Assembly (NCBI GenBank): GCA_001898625.1
Contig: MKUP01000010.1
Location: forward strand, 186,001-250,000
DNA from: Burkholderiales bacterium 67-32
GTDB lineage: Bacteria > Pseudomonadota > Gammaproteobacteria > Burkholderiales > Burkholderiaceae_B
Length of the DNA stretch: 64,000 bases
Reading direction: 5' to 3'
The position numbers were made by a program, and so were the translations under genes. Shown one piece after another: positions 49,941 to 57,654 of this stretch. A model generated the notes under the pieces. That model had not been told where the DNA came from, searched no databases, and saw nothing but the letters and a program-made list of their open reading frames with translations. The stretch's first letter is position 1. The number at the start of each line of letters is the position of its first letter.

Positions 49941-50921
49941 ATGAGACAACTTCTGGGCGGCCTGTGCGCCGCATTAGGCATGATCGCGCCGATGGCCGCG
50001 CAGGCGCAGGAGCAGGCGTGGAGTCCTTCCAGGCCGATCACCATCGTCGTGCCGGTGCCGCCGGGATCGAGCACCGACATCCTCGCCCGGATCCTGGCGG
50101 AACGGCTGCCGCCGGTACTGGGGCAGACCGTGGTCGTCACCAACCGGCCAGGCGCAAGCGGCCTGATCGGCGCCGCGGCGGTGGCGCGGGCCGAGCCGGA
50201 CGGACATACGCTGCTCCTGAGCGCCAGTACGCTGTTCGGCGCGCCCCATGTGCTGCCCAAGGGGGCGGGCGGCGGGGTCGACGTGGTCCGGGACCTGGCG
50301 CCGGTGGTCAAGACGGCCTCCTCGCCGCTGGTGATTCTCGCCAATCCCCAGCTCGGGGTGAAGACGCCGCGGGAACTGGTGGCCTACCTGAAGAAGCATC
50401 CCGGCCTGCCCTACGCATCCTCGGGCAATGGGTCGCCGCAGCACATCGCGGGCCAGTTGTTCATGAAGGCGACCGGCACCACGATGATCCATGTGCCGTA
50501 CAAGGGGGTGATGCCCGCGGTGACCGATACGGTCAGCGGACAGATCAAGCTGGCTTTCGGCGCGCTGGGAGGGGTGGGCGGGTTCATCGACGGCGGCCAA
50601 CTGGTGGCGGTGGCGGTGGCCGAGAAGCAGCGCACCAGCCTGCTGCCCAACGTCTCGACCCTGACCGAGGCGGGGATAGACGGCGTGGAGCTGAACGTAT
50701 TCTTCCCGGTGCTGGCGCCGGCCGGCACGCCGGCGACGGCGATCCGGCGCCTGAACCGCGAGATCAGCGCGATCATGCAGGCTCCCGAGGTCAGGGAAAA
50801 GATGCGCGCCTCGGGCGTCGAGACGCTGGGCGGATCCGTGGAGGACGCGGTTCGAGAGGTGAGGGCCGAGTACGACCGCTACGGCCGGGTCGTGGCGGAG
50901 TTCGGCATCAAGGAGGAGTAA
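49941..50921 (+). CDS. Bug-family tripartite tricarboxylate transporter substrate-binding protein
   Basis: Signal peptide ending AAQAQ; PSRPITIVVPVPPGSSTDILARILAERLPPVLGQTVVVTNRPGASGLIGAAAVARAEPDGHT. Confidence 0.92.
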   Translation: MRQLLGGLCAALGMIAPMAAQAQEQAWSPSRPITIVVPVPPGSSTDILARILAERLPPVLGQTVVVTNRPGASGLIGAAAVARAEPDGHTLLLSASTLFGAPHVLPKGAGGGVDVVRDLAPVVKTASSPLVILANPQLGVKTPRELVAYLKKHPGLPYASSGNGSPQHIAGQLFMKATGTTMIHVPYKGVMPAVTDTVSGQIKLAFGALGGVGGFIDGGQLVAVAVAEKQRTSLLPNVSTLTEAGIDGVELNVFFPVLAPAGTPATAIRRLNREISAIMQAPEVREKMRASGVETLGGSVEDAVREVRAEYDRYGRVVAEFGIKEE

Positions 50922-51156
50922 GCCCGGGGGCGTGGAACCGATGCGCTGGCCGACGGGTCCAAGCGGCATGCGGCCCGGGAATGGCGCCGCCTGTGGGCAC
51001 ATGGCCAAATAGTCATGGACCTGTCACCGTCCTGCGGATAGAATCGCGCCGTTCATCAACTGTGGAGACCCTGACGTGGGTACTTGTTCGAGTGGCAGTA
51101 GTCGGCCGGTCCTCGTGATCGGCGAACTCTCGGCGAGATAGCGCAGGTTTCCTCTG

Positions 51157-51185
51157 CCGCCGTCTCGCCGCAAGGCGGGAGGCGG
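51157..51185 (+). promoter_or_regulatory. GNRA-capped 12-bp hairpin in leader of the mgtA operon
   Basis: CCGCC(G)TCTCGCC-GCAA-GGCGGGAGGCGG, one bulged G, one T.G wobble. Confidence 0.5.
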
Positions 51186-51274
51186 TTCCAGCCGCGGCGT
51201 TCGCGCGCGGCCCATTCCCCTCCTGATACTGTCTGCCGCCTGGCGCGGCGGCTCCGCTACGCCCACGTCATGCC

Positions 51275-51297
51275 TCCACCTCGATTACCGAGGAGGA
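51275..51297 (+). promoter_or_regulatory. Hairpin sequestering the Shine-Dalgarno of the 51301 gene
   Basis: TCC-A-CCTCG-attac-CGAGG-A-GGA; the 3' arm is the AGGAGGA ribosome binding site. Confidence 0.5.
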
Positions 51298-51300
51298 TCC

Positions 51301-52041
51301 GTGCGCATCGATCGTTTTCCACCCTTCGGCCACCGTGCCGCCGGCCCGCCGCCGTGGCGGCTGGCGCTGGCCCTTGCGGCCTGCTGCGGCGCCAGTCCCG
51401 CCCAGGCGGCGCGCCCCATGATCACCGACGACGCCCGCATCGTCGATGCCAAGTCCTGCCAGGTGGAAAGCTGGGTCCGTCGCAATGACGACAGTACCGA
51501 ATACTGGGCGATGCCGGCCTGCAATCCCACCGGCAACCTGGAGCTGACGCTGGGCGGCGCGCGCGGCCGTGTGGACGGGCACGTGCGCACGACGGACGTA
51601 CAGTTCCAGGTCAAAACGCTGCTCAAGCCGCTGGAGATGGATGGCTGGGGTGTGGGCGTGGCGGCCGGGACGGTACATCATCCCCATGCGACGGGGGCGT
51701 CGCGCGATTGGTACGCCTACGTGCCGGCCAGCATTTCCTTTGCCGGCGACCGGCTGGTCGTGCACGGCAACCTGGGCTGGATGGACGCCGCCGATACGGG
51801 CAGCCGCCACGCGACCTGGGGCCTGGGATCCGAGACCCGGCTGACCGAACGCACATGGCTGATCGCCGAGACGTTCGGGCACGACCGGCGCCGGCCGTCC
51901 TACCAGTTCGGCCTGCGCCACTGGCTGGTGCCGGACCGCGTGCAGATCGACGTGACCTACGGCAACCGCATGGGCATGGGCAGGGAGGAGCGATGGATCT
52001 CCCTGGGCCTGCGCCTGCTGTCGCCGGCCTTCCTGCCCTGA
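51301..52041 (+). CDS. Exported hypothetical protein (predicted beta-rich/outer-membrane-like)
   Basis: GTG start preceded by GAGGAGGA; signal peptide LALALAACCGASPAQA; repeated amphipathic strands; co-directional with mgtA. Confidence 0.75.
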   Translation: MRIDRFPPFGHRAAGPPPWRLALALAACCGASPAQAARPMITDDARIVDAKSCQVESWVRRNDDSTEYWAMPACNPTGNLELTLGGARGRVDGHVRTTDVQFQVKTLLKPLEMDGWGVGVAAGTVHHPHATGASRDWYAYVPASISFAGDRLVVHGNLGWMDAADTGSRHATWGLGSETRLTERTWLIAETFGHDRRRPSYQFGLRHWLVPDRVQIDVTYGNRMGMGREERWISLGLRLLSPAFLP

Positions 52042-52147
52042 CAGACTTTTCATCGACACACGAGAACCATGCCCGACCCAGAACATCCACCGCCTGCCTG
52101 ACCGCGCGATGCAGCGTGAAGCAGGCAGGCCGAACCGGAGAAGAAAA

Positions 52148-54913
52148 ATGAACTTCATGCTGCTCAAAGCCTTTTTCGCGGGTTTTCTTCGCACCCGCCA
52201 TATTTCCCGCCACTTCCGCCGGCTGGCGCTGCTGGACACGCTGGCCCGCACCGGCGTCAGCCGTGAGCTGCCGCCGGGCCTGACGAAAACGCTGGTCGCC
52301 GCGGCCAAGGGCGACGCCGGCGAACTGCTCAAGCACCTGGACAGCCACGAGGACGGCCTGTCGGAGAACCAGGCCGAGGCCGTGCGCGAGCGCGTGGGCC
52401 TGAACGAGGTCGAACACGAGAAGCCGCTGCCCTGGTGGGCCCACCTCTGGCATTGCTACCGGAACCCGTTCAACCTGCTGCTGACCCTGCTGGCGACGAT
52501 CTCCTACCTGACCGAGGACACCAAGGCCGCGATCGTCATCGGCACGATGATCGTGCTGTCGACGCTGCTGCGCTTCTGGCAGGAAGGCAAGTCCAACCGC
52601 GCCGCCGATGCGCTCAAGGCCATGGTCAGCAATACCGCCACGGTGGTGCGGCGCGACGCTTCCGAGGAAGCCGCACCGCTTTTCGAGCAGTACTACGGCG
52701 TCCACCTGCGTGCCCGCGCGGCCCGGCGGGTGGAACTGCCGATCCGGCTGCTGGTGCCGGGCGACGTGATCGCGCTGGCGGCGGGCGACATGATCCCGGC
52801 CGATTGCCGCATCCTGTCGGCCAAGGATTTGTTCGTGTCGCAGGCGGCGATGACGGGCGAGTCCATGCCGGTCGAGAAGTTCGCGCTTCATCGCGACGCC
52901 AGGACGGTGAACCCGCTGGAGCTGGAGAACATCCTGTTCATGGGGACCAACGTGGTTTCGGGTGCGGCCACGGCGGTCGTGGTGGGCACCGGCAACCAGA
53001 CCTATTTCGGCATGCTGGCGGGCCGAGTCACCGCCGTCGACCGGGGCCAGACCTCGTTCCAGGCCGGCGTCAACAAGGTGAGCTGGCTGTTGATCCGTTT
53101 CATGTTCGTGATGGCGCCGCTGGTGCTGCTGATCAACGGCTTCACCAAGGGCGACTGGATGGAGGCGCTGCTGTTCGCGCTGTCCATCGCGGTCGGCCTG
53201 ACGCCTGAAATGCTGCCGATGATCGTCACTTCCACGCTGGCCAAGGGCGCGGTGTTCCTGTCGCGCAAGAAAGTCATCGTCAAGCGGCTCGACGCCATCC
53301 AGAACTTCGGCGCGATGGACGTGCTGTGCACCGACAAGACCGGCACGCTGACGCAGGACCGCATCTTCCTGGCCCGGCACGTCGATGCCTGGGGCGAGGA
53401 TTCCGATGCCGTGCTGGAACTGGCCTACCTGAACAGCTACTACCAGACGGGCCTGAAGAACCTGCTGGACGTGGCCGTGCTCGAGCACGCCGAGATGCAG
53501 CGCGAGCTGGAGCCCGCCGCGAACTTCCGCAAGGTGGACGAGGTCCCGTTCGACTTCGAGCGGCGCCGTATGTCGGTGGTGGTGGCCGAGCATGACGATC
53601 ATCATCTGATCATCACCAAGGGCGCGGTCGAGGAGATCCTGTCGGTCTGCACCCGAGTGCGCCACGGCGAGGACACCGAGGCCCTGACGCCCGCCGTGCT
53701 GGCGGACATCCGCAGGGTGACGGCCGGGTTCAACGGCGAAGGGCTGCGGGTGGTCGCGGTGGCGGCCCGGGAACAGCCGCCCGTGCAGGAAATCTTCGGC
53801 GTGGCCGACGAGCGGGATCTGACGCTGATCGGATACGTGGCGTTCCTGGATCCGCCCAAGGAGTCGACCGCGCGGGCACTGGGGGCGTTGGCCCGGCATG
53901 GCGTGGCGGTCAAGGTGCTGACCGGCGACAACGAACTGGTCACGGCCAAGATCTGCCGCGAGGTAGGACTGGCGCAGCAGGGCGTGCTGCTGGGCGGCGA
54001 TATCGAGGGCATGGGCGACCGGGAGCTGGCCGTGGCGGTGGAGCGTCACAACGTCTTCGCCAAGCTGACCCCCACGCACAAGGAGCGCATCGTGCGCCTG
54101 CTCAAGGCCAACGGCCACGTGGTCGGTTTCATGGGCGACGGCATCAACGACGCTCCCGCGCTGCGCGCCGCGGACATCGGCATTTCGGTGGACACGGCGG
54201 TGGACATCGCCAAGGAGGCGGCCGACATCATCCTGCTGGAAAAGAGCCTGATGGTGCTGGAGGAGGGCGTGCAGGAAGGGCGCCGCACCTTCGCCAACAT
54301 GTTGAAGTACATCAAGATGACGGCCAGTTCGAACTTCGGCAACGTGTTCTCGGTGCTGGTGGCCTCCGCCTTCATCCCGTTCCTGCCCATGCTGCCCATG
54401 CACCTGCTGGTGCAGAACCTGCTGTATGACATCTCGCAGATCGCCATCCCGTTCGACAACGTCGACGATGAACTGCTGCAGAAGCCGCAGCGCTGGCAAC
54501 CCGCGGACATCGGCCGCTTCATGGTGTTCTTCGGGCCGATCAGCTCGGTGTTCGACATCACGACCTACGCGATGATGTGGTTCGTGTTCGGCGCCAACTC
54601 GCCCGCGCATCAGACGCTGTTCCAGTCGGGCTGGTTCGTGGTCGGTCTGCTGACGCAGACCCTGATCGTGCACATGATCCGCACGCCCAGGATCCCATTC
54701 ATCCAGAGCCGCGCGGCCGTGCCGCTGCTGGTGATGACGGCCGTCATCATGGCGATCGGCATCTTCCTGCCCATGGGGCCGCTGGCGCACTACTTCAAGC
54801 TGCAGGCGCTGCCGCCGCTGTACTTCGTGTTCCTGCCGGTCATCCTGCTGGCGTACATGGGGTTGACCCAGGCGATGAAGGGCATCTACGTGCGCCGCTA
54901 CGGCTGGCAATAG
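52148..54913 (+). CDS. mgtA: Magnesium-translocating P-type ATPase
   Basis: VLCTDKTGTLTQDRIFL; MTGESMPVEKF; VGFMGDGINDAPALRAADIGISVDTAVDIAKEAADIILLEKSLMVLEEGV. Confidence 0.96.
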   Translation: MNFMLLKAFFAGFLRTRHISRHFRRLALLDTLARTGVSRELPPGLTKTLVAAAKGDAGELLKHLDSHEDGLSENQAEAVRERVGLNEVEHEKPLPWWAHLWHCYRNPFNLLLTLLATISYLTEDTKAAIVIGTMIVLSTLLRFWQEGKSNRAADALKAMVSNTATVVRRDASEEAAPLFEQYYGVHLRARAARRVELPIRLLVPGDVIALAAGDMIPADCRILSAKDLFVSQAAMTGESMPVEKFALHRDARTVNPLELENILFMGTNVVSGAATAVVVGTGNQTYFGMLAGRVTAVDRGQTSFQAGVNKVSWLLIRFMFVMAPLVLLINGFTKGDWMEALLFALSIAVGLTPEMLPMIVTSTLAKGAVFLSRKKVIVKRLDAIQNFGAMDVLCTDKTGTLTQDRIFLARHVDAWGEDSDAVLELAYLNSYYQTGLKNLLDVAVLEHAEMQRELEPAANFRKVDEVPFDFERRRMSVVVAEHDDHHLIITKGAVEEILSVCTRVRHGEDTEALTPAVLADIRRVTAGFNGEGLRVVAVAAREQPPVQEIFGVADERDLTLIGYVAFLDPPKESTARALGALARHGVAVKVLTGDNELVTAKICREVGLAQQGVLLGGDIEGMGDRELAVAVERHNVFAKLTPTHKERIVRLLKANGHVVGFMGDGINDAPALRAADIGISVDTAVDIAKEAADIILLEKSLMVLEEGVQEGRRTFANMLKYIKMTASSNFGNVFSVLVASAFIPFLPMLPMHLLVQNLLYDISQIAIPFDNVDDELLQKPQRWQPADIGRFMVFFGPISSVFDITTYAMMWFVFGANSPAHQTLFQSGWFVVGLLTQTLIVHMIRTPRIPFIQSRAAVPLLVMTAVIMAIGIFLPMGPLAHYFKLQALPPLYFVFLPVILLAYMGLTQAMKGIYVRRYGWQ

Positions 54914-54921
54914 GCCGGGCT

Positions 54922-54955
54922 GGATAATATTCAACTTTTTGGTTGAATATTATCC
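54922..54955. promoter_or_regulatory. Perfect 14-bp-arm inverted repeat, candidate ArsR-family operator
   Basis: GGATAATATTCAAC-TTTTTG-GTTGAATATTATCC. Confidence 0.7.
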
Positions 54956-54966
54956 GCGCCTATTCT

Positions 54967-54990
54967 ATATTCAACCTCATGGTTGAATAT
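54967..54990. promoter_or_regulatory. Second operator overlapping the ArsR start codon
   Basis: ATATTCAAC-CTCATG-GTTGAATAT; perfect 9-bp arms, same core and spacer length as first site. Confidence 0.7.
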
Positions 54991-55350
54991 CAAGCATCTT
55001 CACTGGACCGCGTCTTCCACGCGCTTGCCGACCCCACCCGCCGCGAGATGCTGCGGCACCTGGCGCAAGGCGAGCGCAAGGTGGGCGACCTGGCCGCGCC
55101 GTTCACGATGTCGCTGGCCGCCGCCTCCAAGCACCTCAAGGTACTCGAAGGAGCCGGATTGGTCAGCCGGCGCGTGCAGGGGCGCCTGCATTTCTGCCGG
55201 CTCGAACCCGGTCCCCTGGCCGATGCGCAGGCGTGGCTGAGTGCCTATGACCGCTTCTGGAGCGCCCGGCTCGATGCCTTGCAGGCACTGGTTGAGGCCG
55301 AAGAGGCGGAGCCGCCGACGCTTTCCTCCCGAAAAGGAACCCGGAAATGA
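54979..55350 (+). CDS. ArsR family transcriptional regulator
   Basis: LDRVFHALADPTRREMLRHLAQGERKVGDLAAPFTMSLAAASKHLKVLEGAGLVSRRVQGR. Confidence 0.93.
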   Translation: MVEYQASSLDRVFHALADPTRREMLRHLAQGERKVGDLAAPFTMSLAAASKHLKVLEGAGLVSRRVQGRLHFCRLEPGPLADAQAWLSAYDRFWSARLDALQALVEAEEAEPPTLSSRKGTRK

Positions 55351-56351
55351 ACAAGTCTTCCCAAGCCGAACTGCGGCTCGAACGCCGCTACGATGCGCTT
55401 CCGGAACAGGTTTTCGCCGCCTGGACTGATCCCGCCCAGGTACGCCACTGGCTTTTCACGTCCGCCTACGGCGAAGGCCAGTCCGTGGCCCTTGCGGCCC
55501 GGGCCGGCGGAAGCTGGTCGATTACCGACCGGCGCGACGGCATCGACTACATCGCCCAGGGCGAGTTCCTGGAGTTCGACCCGCCGCGCCGCCTGTCCAT
55601 GAGTTTCGCGATGCTCCAGTTTTCGTCAGACAGCGACGTGTTGGCGGTGGACATCGCGACCGACGGCGAAGGCGGCAGCCTGATGCGTTTCGTCCAGTCG
55701 GGTCCGGGCATCGCCGAGGAACTGGCGCAGACACCCGCGGGCCAGGACTGCGAATCGGCCGCGGGCTGGCGCATCATGTTCGACAACCTTGCCGGCGTGC
55801 TCGCGAGCCGGCGGGGTCATGGCAGGGCAGAGGGCGAGGGAACGGTGCGTTTCGACCGTCTCTTGCCCGGACCGGTCGAAAAGGTCTGGCGCTGGATTGC
55901 CGATTCGGAGAAACGCGCGCAATGGCTGGCGCCGGGCGAACTGCCGTCGGCGCCGGGCCAGTCCTTCGAACTGGTGTTCGACAATGCCCGACTGTCGCCG
56001 CACACCGCGCCGATCCCCGAGCGATTCAAGAAGTACGAGGGCATCTTCCACAGCCGCCACGAAATCCTGCGCATCGACCCGCCGCGCCTGCTGGCGATGA
56101 CCTGGGGCGGCGGCAACGAACCGCCTTCCGAGGTCATGTTCGAACTGACCCCCGAAGGCAAGCAGACCCGCCTGACCATCACCCACACCCGCCTGAAGGA
56201 CCCGGCCACCCGCCTGGACGTCTCCGGCGGCTGGCATGCCCACCTGGGCGTTCTGACCGAACGCCTGGCCGGCCGCACCCCGCCCGCCTTCCTCGCCATG
56301 GTCGCCATCATCGAAGACGCCTACGCCCAGCGCGAACCCCGGCGCCCCTGA
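55347..56351 (+). CDS. Tandem SRPBCC/AHSA1-domain protein
   Basis: Two AHSA1-like halves: LRLERRYDALPEQVFAAWTDPAQVRHWLFT... and VRFDRLLPGPVEKVWRWIADSEKRAQWLAPG... Confidence 0.85.
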   Translation: MNKSSQAELRLERRYDALPEQVFAAWTDPAQVRHWLFTSAYGEGQSVALAARAGGSWSITDRRDGIDYIAQGEFLEFDPPRRLSMSFAMLQFSSDSDVLAVDIATDGEGGSLMRFVQSGPGIAEELAQTPAGQDCESAAGWRIMFDNLAGVLASRRGHGRAEGEGTVRFDRLLPGPVEKVWRWIADSEKRAQWLAPGELPSAPGQSFELVFDNARLSPHTAPIPERFKKYEGIFHSRHEILRIDPPRLLAMTWGGGNEPPSEVMFELTPEGKQTRLTITHTRLKDPATRLDVSGGWHAHLGVLTERLAGRTPPAFLAMVAIIEDAYAQREPRRP

Positions 56352-56387
56352 TCCCCAAGGCGACCTCAACCTCGACCAAAAAAGCAA

Positions 56388-56409
56388 AAGCCGGAGCAAG
56401 CTCCGGCTT
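56388..56409 (-). terminator. Rho-independent terminator of the cyo operon
   Basis: On minus strand AAGCCGGAGC-TT-GCTCCGGCTT followed by TTGCTTTTTT; 10-bp perfect stem. Confidence 0.75.
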
Positions 56410-56465
56410 CAACACCTCAAGAAGGCAAACGGCAGTATCGCCGCCCCCCGCCAGCCTGGTAGTCC

Positions 56466-56542
56466 CCCAGGATGCGGTGGATCCGGCTTTGCCGGTCCAC
56501 CCGCATCGCCCCCTGGGGGGCGCGCGTAAGCGCGTAGGGGGG
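56466..56542. repeat. 77-nt hairpin-rich intergenic repeat, copy 1
   Basis: cccaggatgcggtggatccggctttgccggtccacccgcatcgccccctggggggcgcgcgtAagcgcgtagggggg; one mismatch to copy 2. Confidence 0.85.
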
Positions 56543-56544
56543 GG

Positions 56545-56892
56545 CTACATCGGCATCATGTTCGCATTCATGTTGTGCAGCACCCAGGCGGAGCCGCCCA
56601 CGATGATCGCGATGATGAGCACGGTGAAAACGAACGACGACAGGTTCTCGCGCTGCTCGGGCGAGGTGCCCATGTGCAGGAAGAACACCAACTGGACCAG
56701 CAACTGCAGCACGCACAGCACGACGATGGCCGAGACGGCGGCAAAGCCCGTCAGCGTGCCGGTCATGACCACGCCGAAGGACATGGCGGTCAGTACGATG
56801 CAGAGGACGAAGCCGACCACATAGGACTTGACCGAGCCGTGGCCGGAGTGGGAATCGTGGCCTTCGGCGGTGGAGGAGTGTTGCGCCATCAC
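56545..56892 (-). CDS. cyoD: Cytochrome o ubiquinol oxidase subunit IV
   Basis: [26 protein letters not shown]...[23 protein letters not shown]. Confidence 0.93.
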   Translation of the reverse strand: MMAQHSSTAEGHDSHSGHGSVKSYVVGFVLCIVLTAMSFGVVMTGTLTGFAAVSAIVVLCVLQLLVQLVFFLHMGTSPEQRENLSSFVFTVLIIAIIVGGSAWVLHNMNANMMPM

Positions 56893-57524
56893 AGGGCTCC
56901 CATCAGGTAGACGAAGGTGAACACGCAGATCCAGACCAGGTCCAGAAAGTGCCAGAACAGGCTCAGGCAGGCCATGCGCCGGCGCACGATCGGATCCAGG
57001 CCATGGCGGCTGATCATGTGCATCATCACGGCCATCCAGATCAGGCCCGAGGTCACGTGCAGGCCGTGGGTGCCGACCAGGGTGAAGAAGGCCGACAGAT
57101 AGGCGCTGCGCTGGGGGCCCGCGCCTTCGGCGATCAGGTGATGGAATTCGTAGATTTCCATGCCGATGAAGCCGGCGCCGAACAGGAAGGTGACCGCCAT
57201 CCAGGCCAGTACCTTGCTTTTCTGGCCGGCATGCAGGGCCAGCATCGCCATGCCGAAGGTCACGCTGCTGACCAGCAGCAGCATGGTCTCGGTCAGCACG
57301 AACGACAGATCGAACAGCTCGCTGCCATGCGGCCCGCCCGCGGTCGCGCCCGACAGCACGGCGAACGTCGCGAACAGCACCGAGAAAATGAGCAAATCGC
57401 TCATCAGATAGATCCAGAACCCCAGTACGGTCTTGGACCCATCGTCGTGATGCTCATGTCCCCCATGGGCATGATGATCGCCACCATCCTGGCGATGCGT
57501 ATGAAGAATTGCTGCGCTACTCAT
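56889..57524 (-). CDS. cyoC: Cytochrome o ubiquinol oxidase subunit III
   Basis: [26 protein letters not shown]...[23 protein letters not shown]. Confidence 0.94.
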   Translation of the reverse strand: MSSAAILHTHRQDGGDHHAHGGHEHHDDGSKTVLGFWIYLMSDLLIFSVLFATFAVLSGATAGGPHGSELFDLSFVLTETMLLLVSSVTFGMAMLALHAGQKSKVLAWMAVTFLFGAGFIGMEIYEFHHLIAEGAGPQRSAYLSAFFTLVGTHGLHVTSGLIWMAVMMHMISRHGLDPIVRRRMACLSLFWHFLDLVWICVFTFVYLMGAL

Positions 57525-57572
57525 ATCGATCTTTAAAAAACCGGCGCTTCGCACCGATACACTGCTACACGA

Positions 57573-57649
57573 CCCAGGATGCGGTGGATCCGGCTTTGCC
57601 GGTCCACCCGCATCGCCCCCTGGGGGGCGCGCGTCAGCGCGTAGGGGGG
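57573..57649. repeat. 77-nt hairpin-rich intergenic repeat, copy 2 (between cyoC and cyoB)
   Basis: Same 77-mer as 56466-56542 with one A/C difference. Confidence 0.85.
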
Positions 57650-57654
57650 ATTCT

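Noticed and set aside
51024-51266. 80-aa minus-strand ORF over the mgtA-operon leader
   Set aside because: No recognisable features, no clear RBS; the region is better explained as structured leader.
51623-54934. 1103-aa minus-strand ORF opposite mgtA
   Set aside because: His/Arg/Gln-rich low-information translation antisense to a clear P-type ATPase; typical high-GC shadow ORF.
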